A DNA stretch of 64,000 nt from Methylobacteriaceae bacterium (GCA_020638195.1 JACKJC010000001.1:485001-549000), one strand, 5' to 3'. Positions 25,517-35,224 are shown, counted from the stretch's first letter. The notes: generated by a model not told the origin, from the letters alone. Numbers and translations: made by a program.

Positions 25517-26572
25517 TCATTTCGCCGAACCTTGTCCTGGATCGCGAACCTGAGCCGTATCGGTCTGTTCGCTCGAATCGGGCTGCGTCAAACGTATACG
25601 AACGCGCGTGATGCGTCGTGGGTCGGCGTCCACGATCTCGAATTCCAGCCCGAGCGTCGCCAGACGGATGATTTCTCCTCGGGCCGGAACGCGCCCGGCC
25701 TCCGACGCAATCAAGCCGCCGATCGTATCGACCTCTTCGGATTCGGCCAGGGCCGTCATGTCGATGCCGGTTCGCTCGGAAACGACCGCAGGATCGGCGC
25801 GTGCGTCGACCAGATATTCCTTCTCGCCGACCTGCTCGATTCGCGGCTCTTCTTCTTCGTCATGTTCGTCCTCGATATCCCCGACGATCATTTCGACGAC
25901 GTCTTCGATCGAGACGAGCCCCTCCGTTCCGCCGTATTCATCGATGACGAGCGCCATGTGGGTCCGGGTGGCCTGCATCTTTACGAGGAGATCGAGCGCC
26001 GGCATTGACGGCGGCACGAAGAGTACGGGACGGATAACGCTCGAATGGGTCAGTTCCGTCGAAAGATCGAGAGCGCCGACCGCGGCCAGCCGCTGGCTCC
26101 GCTTGTCGATCGTTTCGCTGTCGATGTCAGCTTGAACGCCGGCTGCTTCTGTCGCGGACCGCTTGCGTCGGCGCATTCCCAGCTCGACAGCCCCTGCGAG
26201 ATAGTCGACGAAGTCCCGAATGTGGATCATGCCGCGCGGATCGTCCAGCGTGTCGCCGTGGACTGGCAGGCGCGAATGACCCGCGGTCCGGAACATCGTC
26301 AGCACTTCGGCCAATGTGGCGGTGATACCGACCGCGACGATGTCGGCTCGCGGGATCATGATATCTCGCACGCGATGCTCGTGCAGCTCGAGGACATTGC
26401 GCAGTATGACGCGTTCCTGCGGCGAGAAGTCGTCGGCATTCTGAGGCTGTTCGAGGGCGTCTTCGATATCGTCGCGCAGCGACGCCGGCGACAGGCCGAG
26501 CAGATTGCGCATGCGATCGAGCAGCGTTGTGCGCCCCTGGTTCTGATCGTTGTCGCGTCTGGCGTCGCTCAT
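25517..26572 (-). CDS. CorC/HlyC-type CBS-domain protein
   Basis: 351 residues: a short N-terminal region, a CBS pair at about residues 70-230 (RDIMIPRADIVAV and the second repeat with HMALVIDEYGGTEGLVSIEDVVEMIVGDI), an acidic patch DEHDEEEE, and the C-terminal CorC_HlyC domain. No DUF21 membrane domain is present, so it resembles CorC rather than larger hemolysin-like transporters. It overlaps ybeY by ATGA and precedes lnt, the classical ybeY-corC-lnt order. CorC relatives take part in Mg/Co efflux. Confidence 0.93.
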   Translation of the reverse strand: MSDARRDNDQNQGRTTLLDRMRNLLGLSPASLRDDIEDALEQPQNADDFSPQERVILRNVLELHEHRVRDIMIPRADIVAVGITATLAEVLTMFRTAGHSRLPVHGDTLDDPRGMIHIRDFVDYLAGAVELGMRRRKRSATEAAGVQADIDSETIDKRSQRLAAVGALDLSTELTHSSVIRPVLFVPPSMPALDLLVKMQATRTHMALVIDEYGGTEGLVSIEDVVEMIVGDIEDEHDEEEEPRIEQVGEKEYLVDARADPAVVSERTGIDMTALAESEEVDTIGGLIASEAGRVPARGEIIRLATLGLEFEIVDADPRRITRVRIRLTQPDSSEQTDTAQVRDPGQGSAK

Positions 26573-27051
26573 CGTGCCGCGCGCTCCGGTTGTGGATCGA
26601 TCGCATAGGGATCGGCGATGCCGAGGCTCGCCAGAATCTCGCGTTCGAGGCTTTCCATTTCTTCGGCGTCGTCGTCGGTCTCGTGATCGAATCCCAGAAG
26701 GTGGAGATAGCCGTGAACCGTAAGATGCGTGAGATGATCGGCGAGGCTCTTCCCTTCCTCTGTGGCTTCGCGCTCCACGGTTTCACGCGCGATGGCGATG
26801 TCTCCGAGGTGGAGACATGTCGCGTTATGCGCAGCGGCGGGAAAGGACAGGACGTTGGTCGCCGTATCCTTGTCGCGCCATTGCGCGTTCAGGCGACGGA
26901 TTTCGGCATCGTCGCACAGCAGAACGCCAACTTCGGCATCGGCGGGTTCGAACAGCGCCTCCGCCGCCGCGATGGCGCGTCGGATCGCTTCTTCGGCATC
27001 GTCTTCCGCCCAGAGCGCGGAAGCGACTACTATCTCGGTCTTCACGCTCAT
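26569..27051 (-). CDS. ybeY: Endoribonuclease YbeY (rRNA maturation factor)
   Basis: Single-strand endoribonuclease for 16S rRNA 3'-end processing and late ribosome quality control. 160 residues from the ATG at 27051, which overlaps the phoH stop as ATGA. The zinc-binding signature HGYLHLLGFDHETDDDAEEM is intact and the upstream TNVLSFPA is characteristic. Longer upstream frames run inside phoH and are shadows. The gene also overlaps the corC-like start by four bases. Confidence 0.96.
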   Translation of the reverse strand: MSVKTEIVVASALWAEDDAEEAIRRAIAAAEALFEPADAEVGVLLCDDAEIRRLNAQWRDKDTATNVLSFPAAAHNATCLHLGDIAIARETVEREATEEGKSLADHLTHLTVHGYLHLLGFDHETDDDAEEMESLEREILASLGIADPYAIDPQPERAAR

Positions 27052-28109
27052 TTGCGCTCCGAGGACCCCGCGGTCTGGTCTCGCTCGGCCTTCGAATAGG
27101 CGTCGACGATACGTCTCACGAGATCGTGTCGCACGACGTCGCCTTCGAGAAATTTCACATGGCCGACGCCTTCGACTTGCCGGAGCAAGTGCACGGCCTG
27201 ACTCAGTCCCGACCGTTGGCCGGTCGGCAGGTCGGTCTGTGACGGATCGCCATTGACGATCATGCGCGATCCTTCGCCCAGACGAGTCAGGAACATCTTC
27301 ATCTGCATTGTTGTGGCGTTCTGCGCTTCGTCCAGGAGCACACAAGCGTTGCTCAGCGTGCGGCCGCGCATGAAGGCCAGCGGAGCCACTTCGATCATGC
27401 CGGTTTGCATCCCGCGCTCGACCATGCGCGCGTCCATGAAATCGTGCAGCGCGTCGTAGATCGGTCGCAGATATGGATCTACTTTTTCCCGCATATCGCC
27501 GGGCAGGAACCCCAGCCGTTCGCCCGCTTCGACTGCCGGCCGGGATAGGACAATTCTCTCGACGATGCCCTGCTCGAGCAAGGAAACGGCGTGACCGACG
27601 GCGAGCCAAGTCTTTCCGGTGCCGGCCGGACCTTCCGCGAACACGAGTTCGAATTTCTTCAACGCGCGTAGATAAACGCTTTGCGCATTGTTTCTGGCCC
27701 GCACGCTCGGGCGCTTTCGGGTGCGGATTTCCTCGAATCCATGCGGCTCGACGTCTGCATCGGCGGGAAAAAGCGAACCCTGCAGCAATGTTTCCTCGAG
27801 CGCGCCATCGACTTCGCCGAGCGAGATGGCGTGGCCGGCTGCAGCGCGAGCGTAAAGCCTTTCTAGCGCGCGACGCGCCTGATCGACGCCGGACGCCGCT
27901 CCCTTCAACGTCACATGATTTCCGTTGGCGGCCGCGACGATTCCGAGCCGACGCTCGATCTTAGCGAGATTGTGGTCGTATTGCCCAAAGACCGTCGAGG
28001 CATGGCGATTGTCGCCGAAAGTCAGAGTAACCTCGGTTTCCTCTTCAGCAGGATTGTCGCCCAAAGTCTCGAAATCCTTGCGTTGTCCTGCGCTGACGCG
28101 TCCGTTCAA
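27048..28109 (-). CDS. phoH: PhoH-family ATPase
   Basis: PhoH/PhoL-type P-loop ATPase, placed next to ybeY in most bacteria and linked with RNA metabolism. 353 residues: an N-terminal KH-like region, Walker A EGPAGTGKTWLAV, Walker B CVLLDEAQNATTMQMKMFLTR, and NGDPSQTDLP. Start and stop both lie in 4-nt ATGA overlaps (with miaB upstream and ybeY downstream), so miaB-phoH-ybeY-corC is a tightly coupled operon. Confidence 0.95.
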   Translation of the reverse strand: MNGRVSAGQRKDFETLGDNPAEEETEVTLTFGDNRHASTVFGQYDHNLAKIERRLGIVAAANGNHVTLKGAASGVDQARRALERLYARAAAGHAISLGEVDGALEETLLQGSLFPADADVEPHGFEEIRTRKRPSVRARNNAQSVYLRALKKFELVFAEGPAGTGKTWLAVGHAVSLLEQGIVERIVLSRPAVEAGERLGFLPGDMREKVDPYLRPIYDALHDFMDARMVERGMQTGMIEVAPLAFMRGRTLSNACVLLDEAQNATTMQMKMFLTRLGEGSRMIVNGDPSQTDLPTGQRSGLSQAVHLLRQVEGVGHVKFLEGDVVRHDLVRRIVDAYSKAERDQTAGSSERK

Positions 28110-29485
28110 TTGCGAATCTCCACGCCCTGTTCCGGTTCGATCGTTCCGAAGAGCGAATGGGGTCCAGGCCGCATAATCGCACAGCGACGGACCGATCCGA
28201 TCAATTCCGTTGGGCCGTCAACCTGGACGCTTTGAAGGTACGGCGATCGGCCGACGATCTGACCCGCATGGCGACCGGTCTTCTCGAACAGAACATCCAT
28301 GCTGCGACCAATGCTGGCGGCATTGAACGATGCGGCTTGCGCATCGAGAAGCGCCTGAAGCGCGGCGAGCCGCTCCTTCTTCACGCTTTCTTCGACTTGA
28401 CCGTCAAGTTCCGCTCCCGGCGTGCCCGGGCGTCGCGAATATTTGAACGAGAATGCGCCGGCAAACCCCACTTCCTCGACGAGGCGCATGGTCGCATGGA
28501 AATCCTCGTCCGTTTCCCCGGGAAATCCGACAATGAAGTCGGACGACAGCGCAATATCAGGGCGCGCCGCGCGGATTTTTCCGATCAACGCCAGATATTC
28601 GGCCGCAGTGTGCCGGCGATTCATGGCGCGCAGAATGCGATCGGCTCCGCTCTGCACCGGCAGGTGCAGATAGGGCATGACTTTAGGTAGATCGCGGTGC
28701 GCCGCGATCAGGTCGTCGCCCATGTCAAGGGGATGGCTGGTCGTATAGCGCAGCCGCTCGATTCCTTCGATCCCGGAGAGCCGCTCGAAGAGTCGCGCCA
28801 ACGTCCAGACGCCGCCCTGCCCCTCCCAGCGATAGCCATTCACGTTTTGGCCTAGCAGCGTGAGTTCCTTCACCCCGCTGGCGGCCAGTCGTTCGGCTTC
28901 GCCGATCACGTCCGTCGCTGCACGGGAGACTTCGGCGCCGCGCGTGTATGGGACCACGCAGAAACTGCAGAATTTGTCGCAACCCTCCTGGATCGTGACA
29001 AAGGCGGTCAACCGGCCGCGGTCGACCGCTCCATTGGGTCGCCGCAGGTCCAGAAACTTGTCGTTCGTCTCGAAGTCGATGAAGAGAGGCCGCTCGCCCT
29101 GTCTTGCCTTGTCCAGTGCTTCCGGCAAGCGATGATAAGCCTGTGGGCCGAGCACGAAATCGACGGCGGCCTCGCGGCGCAGGATTTCGGCGCCCTCAGC
29201 CTGGGCGACACAGCCTGCGACGCCAATCAGGAGGGGAAGGCCAAGTTCGGCGCGCTCGTGCTTGAGTTGGCGAATCTGCCCGAGTTCGGAAAACACCTTG
29301 TCGGAAGCCTTCTCCCGAATATGGCAGGTGTTCAACACGATGACATCGGCGTCCCGCGGGCTGTCGACCGGGGCGTGCCCCTGTCCATCCAGAAGTCCCG
29401 CGATTCGGGAGGAATCGTAGACGTTCATCTGACAGCCGTAGGATTTGACGTACCCGCCTCCCGCCGCCTTCGAACCCTTGTCCAC
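28106..29485 (-). CDS. miaB: tRNA-2-methylthio-N6-dimethylallyladenosine synthase
   Basis: Radical-SAM methylthiotransferase that adds the ms2 group to i6A37 of tRNA. 459 residues. The N-terminal UPF0004 domain has its three cluster cysteines in SYGCQMNVYDS, LNTCHIREKA and GVAGCVAQAEG. The radical-SAM motif is CDKFCSFCVVPYTRG, and a C-terminal TRAM domain follows. plsC lies 50 nt upstream, and the gene overlaps phoH by 4 nt. Confidence 0.96.
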   Translation of the reverse strand: MDKGSKAAGGGYVKSYGCQMNVYDSSRIAGLLDGQGHAPVDSPRDADVIVLNTCHIREKASDKVFSELGQIRQLKHERAELGLPLLIGVAGCVAQAEGAEILRREAAVDFVLGPQAYHRLPEALDKARQGERPLFIDFETNDKFLDLRRPNGAVDRGRLTAFVTIQEGCDKFCSFCVVPYTRGAEVSRAATDVIGEAERLAASGVKELTLLGQNVNGYRWEGQGGVWTLARLFERLSGIEGIERLRYTTSHPLDMGDDLIAAHRDLPKVMPYLHLPVQSGADRILRAMNRRHTAAEYLALIGKIRAARPDIALSSDFIVGFPGETDEDFHATMRLVEEVGFAGAFSFKYSRRPGTPGAELDGQVEESVKKERLAALQALLDAQAASFNAASIGRSMDVLFEKTGRHAGQIVGRSPYLQSVQVDGPTELIGSVRRCAIMRPGPHSLFGTIEPEQGVEIRN

Positions 29486-29535
29486 GCCGTTCCGATCCTC
29501 GCGCTCCGCCGCCCTGCCACGGCCTGGTCGATCGC

Positions 29536-30372
29536 TTATACGACCAGTTGACCCGAATGAACATAAGCGGTTCTGTGCGCGTGGCCGCTCTCCATGATTT
29601 CGCCCCGGAAGGCGTCCTGGATTGCGAGCGCAGCCTGCCTCGCCGCGAACTTGCGGTCGGTCGCCCGATCAAACCGGATTGGCGTGAGGAACCTGACCCT
29701 GCATTGCGCCGGACCACTGTTCACGAGGTCGCGCAGGTGTGGCGCGAAATCCGTATCGCCATACCACGCGACGGCGGCGCGGCCGGCTCGGCCGAGCGGC
29801 AAGCCGCTGCGGCGCGTATAGGCGATCACGACCGGCAAGATGTGAACCAGTTCGATATCGTCCCGCTGCGCGAGCAGATCGCGGGCGGCTGCGAAATGCG
29901 AGGAATGGAACTTTCTGAGACGTGTCCCGTCGCCCGTTGTCGCCTCAGGAAAGAGCGCGACGACGTGCAGGTCTTCCATCGAAGCCGCCATCTGACGATT
30001 TACATGCGGGATCAGTCGACGGCGGCCGCGCTCGACGAAGAGCGTTCCATAGCTTCGCGCCAACGTCCCGAGAATCGGCCAGGTCGCGAGATCGTGCCGG
30101 GCCAGAAATACAATGTCGGATCGGCTTCCGAGCGCCAGAACGTCAGTCCAGGAAATGTGGTTTGCGACCAGAAGCACTGGATAATCGCGGGGAATCGCGC
30201 CCTCGTACTCGATACGAATTCCGAGCGATTTGCAGGCCAACTGACAAAATCGTCTGCGAAACCAGCATTTTACGATCCCCGCCGTTCGACCGGAAAGGGG
30301 CGCAAGCGCCAACCCGAGCGCCAGCGCGAACGCGATCAGAATCGAGATGGAGATAAGACGCAGCGCTGCCAT
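29536..30372 (-). CDS. plsC: 1-acyl-sn-glycerol-3-phosphate acyltransferase
   Basis: Transfers an acyl chain to lysophosphatidic acid to form phosphatidic acid. 278 residues. An N-terminal membrane helix (LISISILIAFALALGLALAP) precedes the acyltransferase domain with the HX4D-type catalytic motif NHISWTDVL and the glycerol-phosphate-binding FPEATTGDGTRL. It precedes miaB on the same strand. Confidence 0.92.
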   Translation of the reverse strand: MAALRLISISILIAFALALGLALAPLSGRTAGIVKCWFRRRFCQLACKSLGIRIEYEGAIPRDYPVLLVANHISWTDVLALGSRSDIVFLARHDLATWPILGTLARSYGTLFVERGRRRLIPHVNRQMAASMEDLHVVALFPEATTGDGTRLRKFHSSHFAAARDLLAQRDDIELVHILPVVIAYTRRSGLPLGRAGRAAVAWYGDTDFAPHLRDLVNSGPAQCRVRFLTPIRFDRATDRKFAARQAALAIQDAFRGEIMESGHAHRTAYVHSGQLVV

Positions 30373-30417
30373 GGATAGGTCTCGCAGGCGCTCTAGGACG
30401 AATGCGCGACGATTGTA

Positions 30418-30885
30418 TTACAGTTCCAGCTTCAAAATGAGCGCATTGCCTTTCGAGCCGTCGGCCTTGGCATAATAAGCGGGCCGCCGGCCAACCTGCC
30501 GGAATCCGAACCGACGGTAGAGCGCCAGCGCCGGACGATTTGCGTCGTCGACTTCCAGAAGCACGCTCGCGGCGCCTTTTCGGGCGAGGTTGGCCAAATG
30601 GCGGCCGAGCAATGTAGTCGCCAGACCTTGACCCCGGGCGGCCGAGTCGACCGCGACTGTGAGGATTTCGGCTTCGTCCGCCGCAATGCGCGAGAGCACG
30701 AATCCCTGAAATCGAGGGGCGTCCCCTATACAGTCGGCGACGACGGATGAGCTTGTCAGAAGTTTTTCGAATTCCGAGGCCGACCAGCCCCTGGCGAAGG
30801 ACGAGGCATGAAGCATGGCGCAACGTCCCGCCCCCGCGGCGCCAAGCGGACGACAGGGCTTGCCGGGATTTGCCGAGGCGAACAT
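30418..30885 (-). CDS. rimI: Ribosomal-protein-alanine N-acetyltransferase (GNAT)
   Basis: GNAT-fold acetyltransferase; RimI acetylates the N-terminal alanine of S18. 155 residues. The acetyl-CoA loop is VDSAARGQGLATTLLGRHLA, and the C-terminal NRPALALYRRFGFRQVGRRPAYY is the typical RimI ending. The ATG at 30885 shares its A with the tsaB stop (TGATG), showing coupling with tsaB, the usual RimI partner. The first 20 or so residues are less conserved, so a later start is possible. Confidence 0.92.
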   Translation of the reverse strand: MFASANPGKPCRPLGAAGAGRCAMLHASSFARGWSASEFEKLLTSSSVVADCIGDAPRFQGFVLSRIAADEAEILTVAVDSAARGQGLATTLLGRHLANLARKGAASVLLEVDDANRPALALYRRFGFRQVGRRPAYYAKADGSKGNALILKLEL

Positions 30886-31562
30886 CAGGCCGCCGGAACG
30901 GCCGCCGACTCCGGCGGCTTCACGTCGGGCGCTTTGAGATAGAGCGGCCGAGGCGGGGCAGAAGCGGGATCGGCCGCCGCGCCGAGGCGCGCGACAAAGG
31001 CTATGTCGGGGGCCTTGGCGTCGGAGACGACCTCGGCCGCGACGCCCATGGACCAGGCCTCGATCGCGAGGGCCGCCGCGCTCGATCCGGTCAGCCGCAA
31101 AGGACCCGAACCCATGGCGCGCACCGCTTCTCTCGGCGCGGAGATCCGGGGCGCGATGATCGGATTCCCCCCGGCAAACGCCGCGACGAAAATACGCCCG
31201 TGCCGCGCATCGACCGCTGCGGCAGCCACGCCGTCGCTCCAGTCGAGCATGATCGGCGCGACATAGGCCGACAAGGTCGAAACGCCGACGATCGGAATGG
31301 AGCGGGCGAGCCCAATCGCGCGCGCTGCGGAAATGCCGACCCTGATGCCTGTAAACGATCCAGGACCGACCGTGACGGCAATACGGTCGATCGCGGACGG
31401 GCCGCCCTGGCCGGCGACGACCCGGTCGATCAAAGGAATGATCGCCTGATCGTGCCCGCGATCGAGCCAGATGGTCTCGCGCGCCAAGGCCTCGTTCGTG
31501 GCGGCGTCGAACAGGCAGGCGGACGCGGCGCCGAGCGCGGTGTCGATAGCGAGAATCTTCAT
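30885..31562 (-). CDS. tsaB: tRNA threonylcarbamoyladenosine biosynthesis protein TsaB
   Basis: Partner of TsaD in forming t6A37 on tRNA. 225 residues. The family start MKILAIDTALGAASACL and the signature VTVGPGSFTGIRVGISAARA are clear. It is coupled by one base to rimI and follows nfuA after 45 nt on the same strand. Confidence 0.94.
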   Translation of the reverse strand: MKILAIDTALGAASACLFDAATNEALARETIWLDRGHDQAIIPLIDRVVAGQGGPSAIDRIAVTVGPGSFTGIRVGISAARAIGLARSIPIVGVSTLSAYVAPIMLDWSDGVAAAAVDARHGRIFVAAFAGGNPIIAPRISAPREAVRAMGSGPLRLTGSSAAALAIEAWSMGVAAEVVSDAKAPDIAFVARLGAAADPASAPPRPLYLKAPDVKPPESAAVPAA

Positions 31563-31607
31563 CGCTCTATCGTGACGAGATTCAGGGCTCCGATCAACGC
31601 GAGCGTG

Positions 31608-32165
31608 TCAGATCTGCTCGACGGCGCGAACTTCGGGAAGGAAATGCTTCAGCAGGTTCTGGATGCCGTGCTTCAGCGTCGCGGTCGAAGACGGGCAGCC
31701 GGAACAGGCCCCCTTCATCGCGAGATAGACGACCCCGTCCCTGAAGCCGCGAAACCGGATATCGCCGCCGTCGCCGGCGACGGCCGGACGTACGCGCGTA
31801 TCGAGCAAATCCTTGATCTGCTCCACAGTGTCGGAATCGGCTGCGTCGTAAAACTCGTCATCGTCGGCTTGCGCGGCCTCCCCTGCCGCGAAGACGGGAG
31901 CGCCGGAGACGAAATGCTCCATGATGACGCCGAGAATGCTTGGCTTCAGATGCTGCCATTCGCCCGCGTTTTTCGTGACCGAGATGAAATCTCCGCCGAG
32001 AAAGACCTGCGACACGCCGTCCACCGAGAACAGCGCGGCGGCCAGCGGCGAACCTTCAGCCTCGGCCGACGACCGAAACTCGGCCAGACGCTGTCCGGCG
32101 ACCTCGCGGCCCGGGAGAAACTTGAGGGTTGCAGGATTGGGGGTCGGCTCGGTCTGAATGAACAT
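31608..32165 (-). CDS. NifU-type Fe-S cluster carrier (Nfu)
   Basis: Scaffold/carrier that delivers Fe-S clusters to apoproteins. 185 residues in two domains: an N-terminal Nfu_N domain (MFIQTEPTPNPATLKFLPG, later GVSQVFLGGDFISVTK) and a C-terminal NifU-like domain with the CxxC cluster motif in GACSGCPSSTATLKHGI. This two-domain form is common in alphaproteobacteria and mitochondria. It lies between trpS and tsaB on one strand. Confidence 0.94.
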   Translation of the reverse strand: MFIQTEPTPNPATLKFLPGREVAGQRLAEFRSSAEAEGSPLAAALFSVDGVSQVFLGGDFISVTKNAGEWQHLKPSILGVIMEHFVSGAPVFAAGEAAQADDDEFYDAADSDTVEQIKDLLDTRVRPAVAGDGGDIRFRGFRDGVVYLAMKGACSGCPSSTATLKHGIQNLLKHFLPEVRAVEQI

Positions 32166-32216
32166 GGTCGGTTCTGCCTTCGACGGCGGGCGGTTCCCCG
32201 CAAGATATGATTTTGC

Positions 32217-32236
32217 AACCCGATTTCAATCGGGTT
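32217..32236. repeat. 8-bp inverted repeat between nfu and trpS
   Basis: AACCCGAT (32217-32224) and ATCGGGTT (32229-32236) pair around TTCA, 10 nt past the trpS stop codon on the minus strand. There is no U tract on the downstream side, so it is a hairpin of unknown role, possibly an mRNA 3'-end stabiliser. Confidence 0.45.
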
Positions 32237-32245
32237 CGCCAACGC

Positions 32246-33280
32246 TCAGCGGACGAAGCCTAGGATATCCTTGACCGCCGTCATGTTGCGGGATGCGATT
32301 TCGTGGGCTCGGTCCGCGCCATTGCGCAGAATGTCGTCGATATAGGCGCGATCGGCCTGCAGGCGCTTCATCTCGGAACCCACGGGTCCGAGCTTGGCGA
32401 CGGCCAGATCGACGAGCGCGGCCTTGAAGCTGGAGAAGTTCTGTCCGCCGAATTGCTTTAGCACATCGTCTTTCGTCACCCCTTGCAGCGCCGCGAAGAC
32501 TCCCACGAGATTGTCCGCCTCCAGCCGGCCGGCGAGGCCGGCGTTCTCCGAGGGGAGCGCGTCGGGATCGGTCTTGGCCTTGCGGATCTTCTGCGCGATC
32601 TGATCAGCATCGTCGGACAGGTTGATGCGTGAGTAATCCGACGGGTCGGACTTGGACATTTTCTTGGAGCCGTCACGCAGGCTCATGACGCGCGCCGCCG
32701 GGCCCTGGATGATGGGCTCAGGTAAGGGAAAGAACGCATCGCCATAACCAAGCCGCTCGATCGAAGCGGCGAAATCGTTGTTGAATTTCTGCGCAATGTC
32801 GCGCGTCAGCTCGAGGTGTTGCTTCTGGTCCTCGCCGACCGGCACATGGGTCGCCCGATAGACGAGAATGTCGGCCGCCATCAGGTTCGGATAGGCATAG
32901 AGGCCGACCGAGGCGTTTTCGCGATCCTTGCCAGCCTTTTCCTTGAACTGGGTCATGCGGTTGAGCCAACCCAGCCGCGAGACGCAATTGAAGACCCAGG
33001 CGAGTTCGGCGTGGCCGGAGACCTGACTTTGGTTGAAGACGATGTTTTTCTTCGGGTCGATGCCGGAGGCGAGGAAGGCCGCGGTCACCTCGCGTGTGTG
33101 CTTGGTCAGCTCGGCCGGATCCTGCGGCACCGTGATCGCGTGCATGTCCACGACGCAATAGATGCAGTCGTACTTCTCCTGCATCTCCACGAATTTCACG
33201 AGCGCGCCGAGGTAATTTCCGAGATGGAAATTGCCGGTGGGCTGAACGCCGGAGAACACCAGTTGAGGAAATGCAGACAT
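32246..33280 (-). CDS. trpS: Tryptophanyl-tRNA synthetase
   Basis: Class I synthetase charging tRNA-Trp. 344 residues from the ATG at 33280, nine bases after GGAG; an upstream GTG would add five residues. The HIGH-type motif is FHLGNYLGAL, near SGVQPTGN, and KMSKS is exact in GSKKMSKSDPSDYS. hslU lies upstream and nfu downstream on the same strand. Confidence 0.97.
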   Translation of the reverse strand: MSAFPQLVFSGVQPTGNFHLGNYLGALVKFVEMQEKYDCIYCVVDMHAITVPQDPAELTKHTREVTAAFLASGIDPKKNIVFNQSQVSGHAELAWVFNCVSRLGWLNRMTQFKEKAGKDRENASVGLYAYPNLMAADILVYRATHVPVGEDQKQHLELTRDIAQKFNNDFAASIERLGYGDAFFPLPEPIIQGPAARVMSLRDGSKKMSKSDPSDYSRINLSDDADQIAQKIRKAKTDPDALPSENAGLAGRLEADNLVGVFAALQGVTKDDVLKQFGGQNFSSFKAALVDLAVAKLGPVGSEMKRLQADRAYIDDILRNGADRAHEIASRNMTAVKDILGFVR

Positions 33281-33350
33281 AAACCCGAGCTCCACAAAAG
33301 CGCACGGGTCTTATCTCAGGCGCGCCGGGCGAGCAAACCCTCAAACCGGC

Positions 33351-34646
33351 TCAGAGGATGAAGCGGCTCAGGTCCACGTTGCGCGCGAGATCGCCGATCG
33401 AGCGCTCGACATAGGCGGCGTCGACCACGATCGTTTCGCCGGCGATGTCGGGGGCATTAAAGCTCGCCTCCTCCAGAATTCGCTCCATGACCGTCTGCAG
33501 ACGGCGCGCCCCGATATTCTCGACCGTCGAATTGATGCGGGCAGCGAAGGCGGCGATCGAGGCGATGCCGTCGGGTTCGAAGCTCAGCTCGACGCCTTCT
33601 GTTTCCATGAGCGCCCGATACTGCTTCGGAAGGCTTGCCTCGGTCTCGTTGAGAATGCGGACGAAATCGGCTTCGGTCAGCGGCGCCAGCTCGACGCGGA
33701 TCGGCAGGCGACCCTGGAGTTCGGGCAGCAGGTCGGAGGGCTTCGAGAGGTGGAATGCGCCGGAACCTACGAAGAGGATATGGTCGGTGCGCACAGCCCC
33801 GTGCTTCGTGGCGACAGTCGTGCCTTCGATGAGCGGCAGAAGGTCGCGCTGTACGCCCTCGCGCGAGACGTCGCCGCCCCGGCCTTCGCGGACACAGATC
33901 TTGTCGATCTCGTCGATGAAGACGATGCCCTGATTTTCCGTTTCCCGGATCGCGTCCTGCACGATCTGGTCGTTGTCGACCAACTTTTCCGCCTCGTCGG
34001 CGATCAACGGCTCGCGCGCCTCGCGCACTTTGAGACGGCGTCGCGTCGGCTTTGCCCCCTTGCCAAAGAGATCGCCGAGGGAAATTGCCCCGACCGCGCC
34101 CGGCATGTTGGGGAGCTCGAAGACCGGGGTCGCCGAGCCCGAAGCGGTCGTCTCAATTTCGACGTCCTTTTCCTCGAGATCGCCGGCGCGCAGCATCCGC
34201 CGGAATGAGTCCCGGGTCGCCTGGGAGGCGTTCGCGCCGACAAGCGCCGTCACCATGCGTTCTTCCGCTGCTGTTTCCGCCCGAGCCCGGACGGCCGCCC
34301 GCTGCTTCTCCTTGCCGAGCGAAATGGCGACTTCGACGAGATCGCGCACGATCTGCTCGACGTCCCGGCCGACATAGCCGACCTCCGTGAATTTGGTGGC
34401 TTCCACCTTCAGGAAGGGCGCCTGAGCGAGCTTGGCCAGGCGACGAGCGATCTCGGTCTTCCCGCAGCCGGTCGGACCGATCATCAGGATGTTCTTCGGC
34501 AGAACTTCCTCGCGCATCTGGCCTTCGAGCTTCGATCGCCGCCAGCGATTGCGCAGCGCGATCGCGACCGCGCGCTTGGCCTCCGCCTGCCCAACAATGT
34601 AGCGGTCGAGCTCGGAAACGATCTCACGTGGCGAAAAATCGGTCAT
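33351..34646 (-). CDS. hslU: HslU, ATPase subunit of the HslUV protease
   Basis: AAA+ unfoldase that feeds substrates to HslV. 431 residues. Walker A is GPTGCGKTEIARRL, the pore loop lies in TKFTEVGYVGRDVEQIVRD, and Walker B is GIVFIDEIDKI. The C-terminal ending GDLARNVDLSRFIL, which inserts into HslV to activate it, is present. hslV is 14 nt upstream on the same strand. Confidence 0.97.
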   Translation of the reverse strand: MTDFSPREIVSELDRYIVGQAEAKRAVAIALRNRWRRSKLEGQMREEVLPKNILMIGPTGCGKTEIARRLAKLAQAPFLKVEATKFTEVGYVGRDVEQIVRDLVEVAISLGKEKQRAAVRARAETAAEERMVTALVGANASQATRDSFRRMLRAGDLEEKDVEIETTASGSATPVFELPNMPGAVGAISLGDLFGKGAKPTRRRLKVREAREPLIADEAEKLVDNDQIVQDAIRETENQGIVFIDEIDKICVREGRGGDVSREGVQRDLLPLIEGTTVATKHGAVRTDHILFVGSGAFHLSKPSDLLPELQGRLPIRVELAPLTEADFVRILNETEASLPKQYRALMETEGVELSFEPDGIASIAAFAARINSTVENIGARRLQTVMERILEEASFNAPDIAGETIVVDAAYVERSIGDLARNVDLSRFIL

Positions 34647-34660
34647 TCAGGTACGCAGCC

Positions 34661-35224
34661 TCACACAGAATCTATTGATTCGACGACGATATTTCGGTTC
34701 GTGTAAACGCAGATATCGGCCGCGATCTCAAGCGCCCGCCGCGCTATGGCTTCCGAATCCATATCCCCGTCGATCAGCGCGCGGGCGGCCGCCAGCGCGT
34801 AATTTCCGCCCGATCCGATCGCCATGACGGAGCCATGTGGGCCGACCTCGGGCTCCAGCACGTCGCCCGTGCCCGAAAGCAGGAAGGCGGAGGAGCCATC
34901 CGCAACCAGCATCATCGCTTCCAGGCGCCGCAGATAGCGGTCCGTCCGCCAGTCCTTGGCCATTTCGATCGTGGCGCGCATCAGCTGGCCGGAAAACTGC
35001 TCCAGCTTGGCCTCCAGCCGCTCGAAAAGTGTGAAAGCGTCCGCCGTAGCGCCGGCAAAGCCGGAAATCACGTTTCCTTTGCCGAGGCGCCGCACCTTGC
35101 GGGCATTGCCCTTCACCACGGTCTGGCCGAGCGAAACCTGGCCGTCGCCCGCGATTGTCGTCCGCCCGCCCTTGCGGACCAGAACGATTGTCGTCGCGTG
35201 CCAGCGCAACCGATCCGCGTCCAT
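34661..35224 (-). CDS. hslV: HslV, peptidase subunit of the HslUV protease
   Basis: Threonine peptidase forming a double hexamer with HslU. The ATG at 35224 is six bases after AGAGGTG and gives 187 residues. After a short propeptide (MDADRLRWHA) comes TTIVLVRKGG; the first threonine is the expected mature N-terminal nucleophile. The GDGQVSLGQTVVKGNARKVRRL region is conserved. A GTG at 35233 is an alternative start. It diverges from hisB across 137 bp. Confidence 0.96.
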   Translation of the reverse strand: MDADRLRWHATTIVLVRKGGRTTIAGDGQVSLGQTVVKGNARKVRRLGKGNVISGFAGATADAFTLFERLEAKLEQFSGQLMRATIEMAKDWRTDRYLRRLEAMMLVADGSSAFLLSGTGDVLEPEVGPHGSVMAIGSGGNYALAAARALIDGDMDSEAIARRALEIAADICVYTNRNIVVESIDSV